In this document: in pieces, positions 17,100 through 24,756 of the stretch | How the letters are laid out: every line of letters begins with the position of its first letter | Numbering within the stretch: position 1 is the first letter of the stretch | IMG/VR virus record: IMGVR_UViG_3300043425_000446 | Coordinates: 1 to 26,655 of that record | From: a virus | Length of the DNA stretch: 26,655 bases | Direction: 5' to 3' (one strand) | The notes under the pieces: model-generated | What the model saw: the letters and a program-made list of their open reading frames with translations, nothing else | Told to the model about the DNA's origin: nothing | Database searches by the model: none | Made by a program: the position numbers and the translations under genes

Positions 17100-19298
17100 A
17101 TGGCTTCGGAACGTGATAACCTCGCTGAAGAGCGCGAAGAGTTTGAAGAGGCCCATGACGCGGAGGCTGAGAACCGCAACGTGGCCTTGGATGACCTGAA
17201 GTTCGCCCGCCTCGGTGAGCAGTGGCCGGAACAGATCAAGCGCCAGCGCGAGTTGGAAGGCCGCCCCGTCCTGACCATCAACAAGATGCCGTCGTTCATC
17301 CGTCAGGTGGTGAATGATAGCCGTCAGAACCGCCCGCAGATCAAGGTTAAGCCCGTCGATGACAAGGCTGACGTTGCCACGGCTAACGTGCTGGAAGGTC
17401 TGGTCCGCAATATCGAACGCACGTCCAAGGCGGATGTGGCGTATGATACGGCGGTTGACTACGCGGTTTCGATGGGCTGGGGCTACATCCGAGTCGCCAT
17501 TGATTACGAGTACGATGACACTTTCGACAAGTGCCTTAAGATCGAGCGGGTTGCGAATCCGTTCTCGGTTTATGGTGATCCGAATAGCACCAGCATGGAC
17601 GGCTCCGACTGGAACCGCGCATGGGTCACGGACCTGAAGTCCAAGGATGAGTTCAAGGCCAAGTACAAGGGCGCTGACCCCGTTGACTGGACGGATTTGG
17701 GCTATGACAGCCTGAAACTGCCTTGGCGTGACGGTGATGACGTTCTGATCTGCGAAAGCTGGCACCGCGAGGAGACGGAGCGCGAGATTTACCTTCTCTC
17801 CAGCGGCGAAGTGGTCGGCGCGAAGGAATATCAGGCCGGGGCCGATGTGTTCCAGATGGCAGGCATTGTGCCTGTCAATTCCCGCATGGCGAAGGCGTAC
17901 AAGATTACGCAGCGCATTATGACGGGCGCTGAAATTCTGGAAGAGAACGAGTGGCTGGGCCAGTATTTGCCCATCATTCCGGTCTACGGCGAAGAGATCA
18001 ACGTAGAGGGCAAGCGGTATTTCCGCAGCCTCATTCACAACGCGCTCGACGCACAGCGCATGTTCAACTACTGGCGCACGACGGCGACGGAACTGGTTGC
18101 CCTTGCGCCCCGCGTGCCGTTCATTGGCGAAGAAGGCGCGTTTGACGCTGACCCTAACTGGCTGACGGCCAACTCGCAGAGCCACGCCTATCTCCAGTAT
18201 TCGCGCGGTTCACAGCCCCCGATGCGCCAGCCCATCGACGGTGGCGGCGCTGCGGGTGCCATGTCTGAGGCCCTTGCGGCGTCGGATGACATGAAGTCCA
18301 TCATCGGCATGTATGACGCCTCTCTGGGCGCACGCAGCAACGAAACGTCGGGCCGCGCCATCATGGCCCGTCAGCGCGAGGGTGATGTTAACACCTTCCA
18401 CTTCATCGACAACCTTCAGCGGTCCATCCGCCATGTCGGTTGCGTCCTGATTGACCTCATTCCGAAGGTCTACAGCGGCCAGCGCATCGTTCGCATCCTG
18501 GGTGAGAACGGCGCAGAGGGCAACGTGAAGCTGGGCCAGCGTGACCCGCAGTCGCCTCCGCCTCCGCAGCCCCCGGCTGGGATGCTTCCGGGCATCGAAC
18601 ACGTCTATGACCTTGGTCTGGGCCGCTATGATGTGGCCGTTGATACGGGTCCGTCGTTCACCACCCGCCGCGAGGAAAGCGCGCAGCAGATGGTCGAGAT
18701 GATCCGGGCCTATCCGCAGGCCGCGCCGCTGATTGGCGATATTATGGTCAAGGCCCTGGACTGGCCGCAGGCTGATGAGATTGCCGAACGCCTCAAGGCG
18801 ATGCTTCCGCAGCAGATCAACGGCGGCCCGCCGCCTGAATTGCAGCAGATGATCGAACAGGGCCAGCAGCAGATACAGCAGTTGCAGTCCGAGAACGAGC
18901 AGTTGAAGTCCAAGACCCAGCTTGACGCGATGAAGCTGGAGATTGACCGCCAGAAACTCCAGATTGAGGCTTACAAGGCCGAGACGGACCGCATGGCGGC
19001 GGATCAGGCGATGGCTGGCCCGCTTCCCCCGCAGGCTCCTGCGCTGGCAATCAACATGCCGGAACAGGTTGGCGGGGCCTTGGCAACCAACATGGCGCAG
19101 ACGATTGCCCCGATTATCGCGCAGACGGTTGCCCAGACCATGCAGCAGGCCATTACGACGATGCCGCCGCTCCAGGTCAACCAGCCGCGCATGAAGCGCA
19201 CGCCTGTCCGTGACCCGCAGACGGGCCTGATTATGCATACGATTGACGAGCCGATGGACGAGGCTCCGCAACCCCCTCAAGAGCCGATGGTGAACTAG
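17100..19298 (+). CDS. P22-like portal protein
   Basis: The 732-residue protein matches the P22-type portal in size and sequence pattern: R-P-V-L-T-I-N-K-M-P-S-F-I-R-Q-V-V-N-D-S-R-Q-N-R-P near the N-terminus, the R-V-A-N-P-F-S-V-Y-G-D-P segment near 155, and E-T-S-G-R-A-I-M-A-R-Q in the stem/wing region near 415. From about residue 580 the sequence is a Gln-rich coiled coil and then a Pro/Ala/Met-rich tail, as in the C-terminal barrel of P22 portals. It forms the dodecameric ring for DNA entry. Start at 17100 has TTAGGAGG upstream; a GTG at 17079 would add 7 residues across that site. Confidence 0.93.
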   Translation: MASERDNLAEEREEFEEAHDAEAENRNVALDDLKFARLGEQWPEQIKRQRELEGRPVLTINKMPSFIRQVVNDSRQNRPQIKVKPVDDKADVATANVLEGLVRNIERTSKADVAYDTAVDYAVSMGWGYIRVAIDYEYDDTFDKCLKIERVANPFSVYGDPNSTSMDGSDWNRAWVTDLKSKDEFKAKYKGADPVDWTDLGYDSLKLPWRDGDDVLICESWHREETEREIYLLSSGEVVGAKEYQAGADVFQMAGIVPVNSRMAKAYKITQRIMTGAEILEENEWLGQYLPIIPVYGEEINVEGKRYFRSLIHNALDAQRMFNYWRTTATELVALAPRVPFIGEEGAFDADPNWLTANSQSHAYLQYSRGSQPPMRQPIDGGGAAGAMSEALAASDDMKSIIGMYDASLGARSNETSGRAIMARQREGDVNTFHFIDNLQRSIRHVGCVLIDLIPKVYSGQRIVRILGENGAEGNVKLGQRDPQSPPPPQPPAGMLPGIEHVYDLGLGRYDVAVDTGPSFTTRREESAQQMVEMIRAYPQAAPLIGDIMVKALDWPQADEIAERLKAMLPQQINGGPPPELQQMIEQGQQQIQQLQSENEQLKSKTQLDAMKLEIDRQKLQIEAYKAETDRMAADQAMAGPLPPQAPALAINMPEQVGGALATNMAQTIAPIIAQTVAQTMQQAITTMPPLQVNQPRMKRTPVRDPQTGLIMHTIDEPMDEAPQPPQEPMVN

Positions 19299-19299
19299 A

Positions 19300-19716
19300 A
19301 TGGCTGTTACCTATCTTGCATCCCTGCGAACGAACCGCCTCAATCTGGTGGTGAACGCGCTCGGCACGGCCACTGGGCCGACCATTTCCACGACTGGCAC
19401 GGCAGCGGGTACGCTGGTCATTGGCACCTCGGCGCTGTCGGGCGGCACGGGCGTTCTGGCGACCATTACGCTGTCTACCACGCCTGCCACGGTGTCGGGC
19501 GATACCCTGACCATTTCGGGCGTGCCTCTCAGCGCCACGGCCTCGGCTACTGGTACGGCGGCACTTGCTGAACTGCGTAACAACGCAGGCACGGTGATTG
19601 TGGGCGGCCTGACGGTTGGCACCTCTGGCACGAACGTCATCATTTCCTCGACCTCGATCACCTCCGGTCAGACGGTCCAGGTGACTTCCGGCACGATTAC
19701 CCACCCGACCACGTAA
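19300..19716 (+). CDS. Small beta-rich virion protein, possible head decoration
   Basis: The 138-residue protein is Thr/Gly/Ser/Val-rich with short repeated beta strands (G-T-L-V-I-G-T-S-A-L-S-G, G-V-L-A-T-I-T-L-S, G-L-T-V-G-T-S-G-T-N-V-I-I-S) and no Cys. The pattern L-N-x-V-V-x-A, then T-L-S-x-x-P-A-T-V-S-G, then S-T-S-I-T-S-G-Q-T-V is one I associate with short unannotated proteins beside P22-like portals. It lies between portal and other virion genes, so a decoration or minor capsid role is likely. Start follows the portal stop by 1 nt. Confidence 0.6.
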   Translation: MAVTYLASLRTNRLNLVVNALGTATGPTISTTGTAAGTLVIGTSALSGGTGVLATITLSTTPATVSGDTLTISGVPLSATASATGTAALAELRNNAGTVIVGGLTVGTSGTNVIISSTSITSGQTVQVTSGTITHPTT

Positions 19717-19725
19717 GGCAGGGCG

Positions 19726-19914
19726 ATGAAAACGCACGATTTCGTGTTTTCGCATGAGACTGACTCGGACCACGTATTCGTGTGTTCCAAGTGCGGCATG
19801 GAATTGGGCTTCAACAAGCCGGGAATTGGCACGCCGACTGCTGACTTGAGCGGGGATGTGCCGCTGCCTGCGTATGACGCTGAAGTTTACGTTCCCCCAT
19901 GCGAGGTTCAATGA
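19726..19914 (+). CDS. 62-residue protein with Cys pair
   Basis: The product has H-D-F-V-F-S-H-E-T-D-S-D-H-V-F-V-C-S-K-C-G-M-E-L-G. The C-S-K-C with two nearby His could bind one zinc ion. The rest is acidic with many Pro. GGCAGGG is upstream of the ATG; the stop overlaps the next start by ATGA. It lies in the late operon but is not obviously structural. No family recognised. Confidence 0.6.
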   Translation: MKTHDFVFSHETDSDHVFVCSKCGMELGFNKPGIGTPTADLSGDVPLPAYDAEVYVPPCEVQ

Positions 19915-21083
19915 ACGCTCCGAAGACCATTAAGCGCCGTTCGATCCACTCTGCCCGCCTGGAGCGTTGGCTGGGGAAGGAGAAGATCGAAAAGCTCGCT
20001 AACGACATGAGGAATGGCGGTGGTCCGGGCAATCGCTGGTATTGGAAGCCGATTAACCTCCGTGATGTTCCCGGTAGCGTCTGGATCACGGCGGATGGTG
20101 ATTTTGTGGGTGATTTTGAGCGCGGTTACTTTGACACTGCGCTTGATAGTCTATCTCGCCACCTTCGTGACCTTTGGAAGGCTGCTGGAAAGCCCATTTA
20201 TCAGCCTGAACCCGTCTTTGGCGCTGGCTTTGCATCCATTTCCGATGCTCTGAGCCGCGCTTCTCAGGGCTACGGCCAGCCACTCAACGGGGCCATCAAC
20301 AAGGCTGGTCCGACTGGCGTGCAGGGCGTCTCCTCGACGCTGTGGCGCGTTGGCAATACGCCTGCGGGTGGCTCTGCGGGCGCTGCGGCCCCCGGTGGCA
20401 CGGCGCACACGGAAGCGAACACGGGCGCGTTGCAGTACGAAAACCCGGCATCCGGCACGCTGCACCTTGTCGGTGCCGATATGTCGGCCCAGATCGCCAA
20501 CAACTCGCTGATGCTTTATGACCGTCTGTTCTCGGTTGCCAAGACCATGAACAGCACGACCACGGAAGCGGTCACGGGCGTTCCGACCCGCTACCAGTCC
20601 ACGACGGCTACGGCTGCTGACTACATCGGCGGCAACTTCCTGTTCATTGAGGTTGGCGGCACGGCGCTTGCGGCCACGGCTCACAACTGGACCGTCTGCA
20701 CCTACACCGACCAAGCCAACGCGGCGTCCACGCTGCCCTCCGTGACGGGTAACGCCTCGGCCATCGTTGACCGCTTCGATATGCCCACCCAGTCGTGGTT
20801 CTGCCCGCTGGAAAGCGGTGACGTTGGTATCAAGGCCCTGACCCAGATGCAGTGTTCCGCACTGGTTGCCACGGGTGCCATCAACTTCGTCATCGGCCAC
20901 CCCATCGGCATCATGGCATTCCCGATTGCCAACACGATGACGCCGTTCGACTGGCTGACCAACCGTCTCCAGGCCCCGCGCATCTTCGACAACGCCTGCC
21001 TTGCCTTCATCGAACTGGTGAAGCCGTCCACCAACGCCAGCACCTACACGGGCCAAGTCTACGCGACCAGCGCAGCCCCGTAA
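19911..21083 (+). CDS. Phage virion-associated protein of unknown function
   Basis: This 390-residue product starts at the ATG at 19911 (GAGG 5 nt upstream, overlap ATGA); a start four codons earlier has none. Residues 1-95 are charged and helical with a short P-x-N-L-R-D-V-P-G-S-V-W-I-T-A-D-G-D-F-V-G-D-F stretch. The remainder is a Gly/Ala/Thr-rich, low-charge beta protein (G-T-L-H-L-V-G-A-D-M-S-A-Q, Q-S-W-F-C-P-L-E-S-G-D-V-G) that resembles capsid-associated proteins. Its size and place between portal and scaffold suggest a head or vertex component. I cannot name a family. Confidence 0.65.
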   Translation: MNAPKTIKRRSIHSARLERWLGKEKIEKLANDMRNGGGPGNRWYWKPINLRDVPGSVWITADGDFVGDFERGYFDTALDSLSRHLRDLWKAAGKPIYQPEPVFGAGFASISDALSRASQGYGQPLNGAINKAGPTGVQGVSSTLWRVGNTPAGGSAGAAAPGGTAHTEANTGALQYENPASGTLHLVGADMSAQIANNSLMLYDRLFSVAKTMNSTTTEAVTGVPTRYQSTTATAADYIGGNFLFIEVGGTALAATAHNWTVCTYTDQANAASTLPSVTGNASAIVDRFDMPTQSWFCPLESGDVGIKALTQMQCSALVATGAINFVIGHPIGIMAFPIANTMTPFDWLTNRLQAPRIFDNACLAFIELVKPSTNASTYTGQVYATSAAP

Positions 21084-21092
21084 GGAGGCGCT

Positions 21093-21983
21093 ATGAGCAT
21101 CCTTTTCACCCGGTACATCAAGCACGGCTACCAGTTCAGGAACCAATACGAAGGCTTCTGGGCGCTTGGCAATCTGGACGGCACGAACGACCCGTCCATT
21201 CCAACGCTGGCACTTGAGGGAAGTCCCACCGCGACGGCGGCTCTTGCGGCTACCGAGTCCTCCGATACCGTAGCCATCAACGCCGATGTGTCGGGCGGCA
21301 CGATTACCGCAAGCCTCGCGGCGACGGAAACCAGCGATACCGTTGCCATTACAGGCACGAACCGCACCACGGCCTCGCTGGCTGTCACTGAAACGTCCGA
21401 TACCGTAGCGATTACGGGTTCCAACCGCACCACCTTCACCCTCGCGGCTACGGAAACGTCGGATACCGTTGCCATCAACGGAACGAACGTCACAACCGCC
21501 TCTCTGGCTGCGACGGAAACCGCCGATACCGTCGCAATCACTGGCACGAACAGGACAACGGCCAGCCTCGCCGCCACGGAAACGGCGGATACTGTCGCAA
21601 TTGACGTATCTCTGGCCTCTTCAACGGCAACCGTCAGTTTCGCCATCACGGAGCCGAGCGATACCGTCAGCATCTCCGTCGCGGCAGAGGCAGACGATCA
21701 ACCTATTGGCGGCGGCCACGCCTGGAAAGGCCCCGCAGAGCCAAGGTATCGGGTTCATCCCGAATACGAAGACAAACCGAAGAAGAAACGGAAGCGCGAG
21801 AAGGTTGGCGAACAGGTCATCCTTGCGGGCGAACCGGAAATTCAGACGGGCATCATCGAAGTCACCCCGGCGCGCGATGTTCTGGGCGAACTTCAACGCA
21901 AACAGGCGGAAGCTGAACAGGCCCGCCGTGACAGGCTGAGAGCCATCGCACTAGCCGACGATGAATGGCTGATGGTGGCATAA
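21093..21983 (+). CDS. Repeat-containing virion protein (21-residue repeats)
   Basis: The 296-residue protein has seven tandem copies (residues 46-197, nt 21228-21683) of a 21-24-residue unit with consensus T-T-A-S-L-A-A-T-E-T-x-D-T-V-A-I-x-G-T-N-R. Each unit probably forms two beta strands, giving a solenoid or Ig-like stalk. The N-terminal 45 residues are aromatic-rich, and the C-terminal 95 are highly charged with a K-K-K-R-K-R block and a helical end. Start has AAGGAGG. A surface spike or decoration is plausible; repeat number may vary between relatives. Confidence 0.7.
   Translation: MSILFTRYIKHGYQFRNQYEGFWALGNLDGTNDPSIPTLALEGSPTATAALAATESSDTVAINADVSGGTITASLAATETSDTVAITGTNRTTASLAVTETSDTVAITGSNRTTFTLAATETSDTVAINGTNVTTASLAATETADTVAITGTNRTTASLAATETADTVAIDVSLASSTATVSFAITEPSDTVSISVAAEADDQPIGGGHAWKGPAEPRYRVHPEYEDKPKKKRKREKVGEQVILAGEPEIQTGIIEVTPARDVLGELQRKQAEAEQARRDRLRAIALADDEWLMVA
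21228..21683 (+). repeat. About 63-nt tandem repeats in coding sequence
   Basis: Seven degenerate units keep protein sequence better than DNA: the T-E-T-x-D-T-V-A-I core uses different codons in each copy. That indicates selection on the protein and an older duplication, but it still offers sites for unequal recombination. Confidence 0.75.
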
Positions 21984-21994
21984 GGAGAACGAAC

Positions 21995-22477
21995 ATGGGC
22001 GGCAGCGCAGGCAATTTGGGCGGTTTTGGTAGCCGCTTCGGCAACAAGGGCAGCGGTGGCTTTACCAACTACAAGCCTCCGGGCGGCTATTTCGGCGGCA
22101 ACACTGTGGGCGCAGGCCCGCAGGCCCCCGGCAATGGTCCGATGGGCGGTCAGGTGTTCCCCGGCGGTGAGCGCCCCGGTGCCTATGGCGTTGATGGTCC
22201 CTCCAATCCTTACCTTCCTAAAGGCTATGACCCGTCTCAGGGTCAGCAGATCAGGCCCCCGATGGGTGGCCCGCTTCCGCCGTTTCAGGGCGGTTCCATG
22301 AACGCAGGCCCGCAGGCTCCCGGTGGTAGCCCGATGGGCGGCAACATGTTCCCCGGTGGCGAACGTCCCGGCGCTTACGGCGTTCCCACTGACATGATGT
22401 GGCGCGGCCCGGAGCCGATGCCGCCCCAACCCATTATTGGCCGTTCCCTGATCAGGGGACCACGCCCGCGCGGCTAA
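21995..22477 (+). CDS. Gly/Pro-rich protein with internal duplication
   Basis: The 160-residue product starts at the ATG at 21995 (AAGGAG 7 nt upstream). It is dominated by Gly and Pro and probably unfolded. A 27-residue block (A-G-P-Q-A-P-G-x-x-P-M-G-G ... P-G-G-E-R-P-G-A-Y-G-V) occurs twice, at nt 22112-22192 and 22304-22384. It may be a flexible ejection or assembly protein, or a linker that coats other proteins. No family recognised. Confidence 0.6.
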   Translation: MGGSAGNLGGFGSRFGNKGSGGFTNYKPPGGYFGGNTVGAGPQAPGNGPMGGQVFPGGERPGAYGVDGPSNPYLPKGYDPSQGQQIRPPMGGPLPPFQGGSMNAGPQAPGGSPMGGNMFPGGERPGAYGVPTDMMWRGPEPMPPQPIIGRSLIRGPRPRG

Positions 22478-22478
22478 C

Positions 22479-22528
22479 GCCCGCACCCAATTCGGGCAAT
22501 AACGCCCGGATGCCCCGCTGTGAAGCGG
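22479..22528 (+). other. Two short hairpins before scaffold gene
   Basis: GCCCG (22479-22483) pairs with CGGGC (22493-22497), and CCGCT-GTGA-AGCGG (22515-22528) is a perfect 5-bp hairpin. No T-run follows. They may tune expression or stability of the scaffold message, which must be made in quantity. Confidence 0.35.
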
Positions 22529-22561
22529 CGCTGTCCCAGTGAGCAAGCGAAAGCACTCCCG

Positions 22562-23467
22562 ATGGAAATGAACGACACGACCAATCCTGAAGCCGAAGCC
22601 CCCGAAGCAGAGGCCCCGGAAGTCGACACAGAGGAAACCCTTGCCGCCGACGAAGCGGATGAGAATGACGCTTCCGAAAGCGGCGAGGGTGAAGATGAGT
22701 ATGAGGAACTGGACCTTGACGGCGACCCTCTGAGGGTTCCCAAGTCAGCAGCCGAAAAACTCAAGGCCCGCATGATGATGCAGGCCGACTATACACAGAA
22801 GACGCAGGCCCTTGCCGAGCAGCGCCGTGAAATTGAAGCACAGCGCCAAGCCACGGAATGGGAAGCACAGACGAGGCAGGAACTCTTCAACGAAGAGGCC
22901 CAGCTTCTCAGCGTGCGTTCGCGTCTCAACCAGTTCGCACAGGTGAACTGGCAGGCATTGGCGAACGAGGATGCGTCCCAGTACGCCGCTCTCCATGCCG
23001 AATACACCCAGTTGAAGGACGTTCACGACGGCCTCGCTGGGAACATCGACAACCGTAAAGGCCAACTGGCCGCCATGAGGGAACAGGCGACTGCAATCTC
23101 TCTGGAACGCGCCGTTGCTGACCTGAGCAGACCCGATCCCACCACTGGATGGGACGGCAAATTTGACGCCGACAAGAGCAGGAAGATTACGGACTTCCTT
23201 GTGACCAAGGGCGCGAACCCGGACTCGCTTCGGACAATCACGGACCCGTTTGTCATCAAGATGGCCCACCTTGCCATGATTGGCGATGAAGCCCTGCGCA
23301 AGAGCAATGCTGCGCTCAAGAAGGCCGCGCCTGAAGCCAAGCCCGTTCCCACGGTCACTTCAGGCAAAACGCGCACGGGGCCAAGCAATCCCGACAAGTT
23401 GTCGGCTGATGAATGGCTGAAGTGGCGTGAAAGCCAGTTGGCGCGAAAGCAGCAACGCTCCCGCTAA
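22562..23467 (+). CDS. Capsid scaffolding protein
   Basis: The 301-residue reading starts at the ATG at 22562; a GTG at 22520 is in a hairpin with no ribosome site. The product is acidic at the N-terminus (E-A-E-A-P-E-A-E-A-P-E-V-D) and highly helical and Gln/Glu/Ala-rich in the middle (Q-R-R-E-I-E-A-Q-R-Q-A-T-E-W-E-A). It ends in a short basic helix (W-L-K-W-R-E-S-Q-L-A-R-K-Q-Q-R-S-R). An acidic front, coiled middle and basic coat-binding end are the layout of P22 scaffolding protein. Directly upstream of the coat gene, it would guide procapsid assembly and then leave. Confidence 0.82.
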   Translation: MEMNDTTNPEAEAPEAEAPEVDTEETLAADEADENDASESGEGEDEYEELDLDGDPLRVPKSAAEKLKARMMMQADYTQKTQALAEQRREIEAQRQATEWEAQTRQELFNEEAQLLSVRSRLNQFAQVNWQALANEDASQYAALHAEYTQLKDVHDGLAGNIDNRKGQLAAMREQATAISLERAVADLSRPDPTTGWDGKFDADKSRKITDFLVTKGANPDSLRTITDPFVIKMAHLAMIGDEALRKSNAALKKAAPEAKPVPTVTSGKTRTGPSNPDKLSADEWLKWRESQLARKQQRSR

Positions 23468-23519
23468 ATCCAAACCTAGCAGCGTCGGATGACGCCGCGT
23501 CTCAGAGAAAGAAACGGCA

Positions 23520-24704
23520 ATGCCGAATACCATTCTTACGCCTACCGCAGTGACCCGCGAGGCCCTGCGCATCCTCCACCAGAAGTGCAACTTCATTGGC
23601 AACGTCGTGCGCGAGTACGATGACTCCTTCGCCAAGTCGGGTGCCAAAATCGGTGACTCGCTGAAGATTCGCCTCCCGAACCAGTACACGGTTCGCTCCG
23701 GTGCGACCCTCTCCACGCAGGACACCACCGAGTCGAGCGTGACGCTCCAGGTTGCGACCCAGAAGGGCGTTGACCTGAACTTCACCTCGGTTGACCTCAC
23801 CCTGTCGCTGGATGACTTCTCCAAGCGCATCCTTGATCCGGCCATGTCGGTTCTGGCTGCGAACATCGAGTCGGACGTTCTGTCCAACGTCTACAAGGAC
23901 GTTTACAACTCGACCTGGAACGGCGGTTCTGCGGCGACCTACAACCTTGCCCTTGATACCCGCACCATCCTCCAGCGTTCGCTTGCCCCGGCTAATGACC
24001 GCATCGCGCTCATGGACCCGAAGGCGATGGCCGACGTGGTGAAGGACACCAAGACGCTGTTCAACGATAGCACCTCGATCTCGAAGCAGTTCAAGGAAGG
24101 CTATATGGGCCGCGCCGCTGGCTTCGACTGGATGGAAAATACCATGATGCCGTCGCACACCCGTGGCGCTGCTGACGCGGCTTACGTGTGTAACACCTCG
24201 ACGGGCATCGTCTCTGGTTCGTCCACCATCACCCTGTCCACGGGTACGGGTTCGTCTGCGGTTGGTGACGTGTTTACCATCGCTGGCGTGTTCTCGGTCC
24301 ACCCCGAAACCAAGGTATCCACGGGCATCCTTCAGCAGTTCGTCGTTGTGACCGCTGGCACGACCACTCAGGTTGTGTCTCCGACCCCGATCACTTCGGG
24401 CGCGCAGCAGAACATCACCATTGTCGGCGCTGGCGCTGGCAAGGCGGTTACGTGGTCCGGTACGGCTTCTACTGCCGTGCAGACCGCTCTGCTGTTCCAG
24501 AAGGAAGCCTTCGCGTTTGCGACTGCCGACCTTCTCATGCCGAAGGGCGTGGACTTCGCCGCCCGCGAAGTGATGGACGGCATCTCCATGCGTATCGTCC
24601 GTCAGTACGACATCACGAACGACAAGTTCCCGTGCCGTCTGGACGTTCTGTATGGCTCCAAGACGCTGCGCCCGCAGTTTGCGGCTCGCTTCCACAACAA
24701 CTAA
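23520..24704 (+). CDS. Major capsid protein, P22 coat-like
   Basis: The 394-residue protein has the P22 coat (gp5) pattern: R-E-A-L-R-I-L-H-Q-K-C-N-F-I-G-N-V near the N-terminus, G-D-S-L-K-I-R-L-P near 47, and the region R-I-L-D-P-A-M-S-V-L-A-A-N-I-E-S-D. A long Thr/Val-rich insert at about 215-325 (T-V-V-S-P-T-P-I and others) could be an I-domain-like surface fold. The C-terminal end is L-D-V-L-Y-G-S-K-T-L-R-P-Q-F-A-A-R. This is an HK97-fold capsid, near 430 residues in P22. It is preceded by a hairpin (GCGTC/GACGC, 23482-23495) and followed by a strong terminator. Confidence 0.92.
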   Translation: MPNTILTPTAVTREALRILHQKCNFIGNVVREYDDSFAKSGAKIGDSLKIRLPNQYTVRSGATLSTQDTTESSVTLQVATQKGVDLNFTSVDLTLSLDDFSKRILDPAMSVLAANIESDVLSNVYKDVYNSTWNGGSAATYNLALDTRTILQRSLAPANDRIALMDPKAMADVVKDTKTLFNDSTSISKQFKEGYMGRAAGFDWMENTMMPSHTRGAADAAYVCNTSTGIVSGSSTITLSTGTGSSAVGDVFTIAGVFSVHPETKVSTGILQQFVVVTAGTTTQVVSPTPITSGAQQNITIVGAGAGKAVTWSGTASTAVQTALLFQKEAFAFATADLLMPKGVDFAAREVMDGISMRIVRQYDITNDKFPCRLDVLYGSKTLRPQFAARFHNN

Positions 24705-24711
24705 CGACGAT

Positions 24712-24746
24712 GGGGCAGGGGCTTCGGCTCCTGTCCCTCCTTTATT
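24712..24746 (+). terminator. Rho-independent terminator with UUCG loop
   Basis: An 11-bp stem (24712-24722 with 24727-24737; two G-T pairs) capped by TTCG is followed by TCCTTTATT. UUCG loops make extremely stable hairpins. It ends the head operon 8 nt after the coat stop and 10 nt before the next start, so tail gene transcripts must either read through or start downstream. Confidence 0.75.
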
Positions 24747-24756
24747 GGGGGCGTAA

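Noticed and set aside
17088-19280. Two long antisense ORFs (365 and 356 residues) over the portal gene
   Set aside because: Composition is that of reverse-frame shadows of a GC-rich gene; the plus-strand portal is clear.
20151-21146. 331-residue antisense ORF
   Set aside because: Shadow of the plus-strand virion protein gene; Arg/Gly/Val-rich without recognisable motifs.
21228-21683. CRISPR array or non-coding satellite repeat
   Set aside because: Repeats are in frame, degenerate in DNA and conserved in protein, and have no spacer structure.
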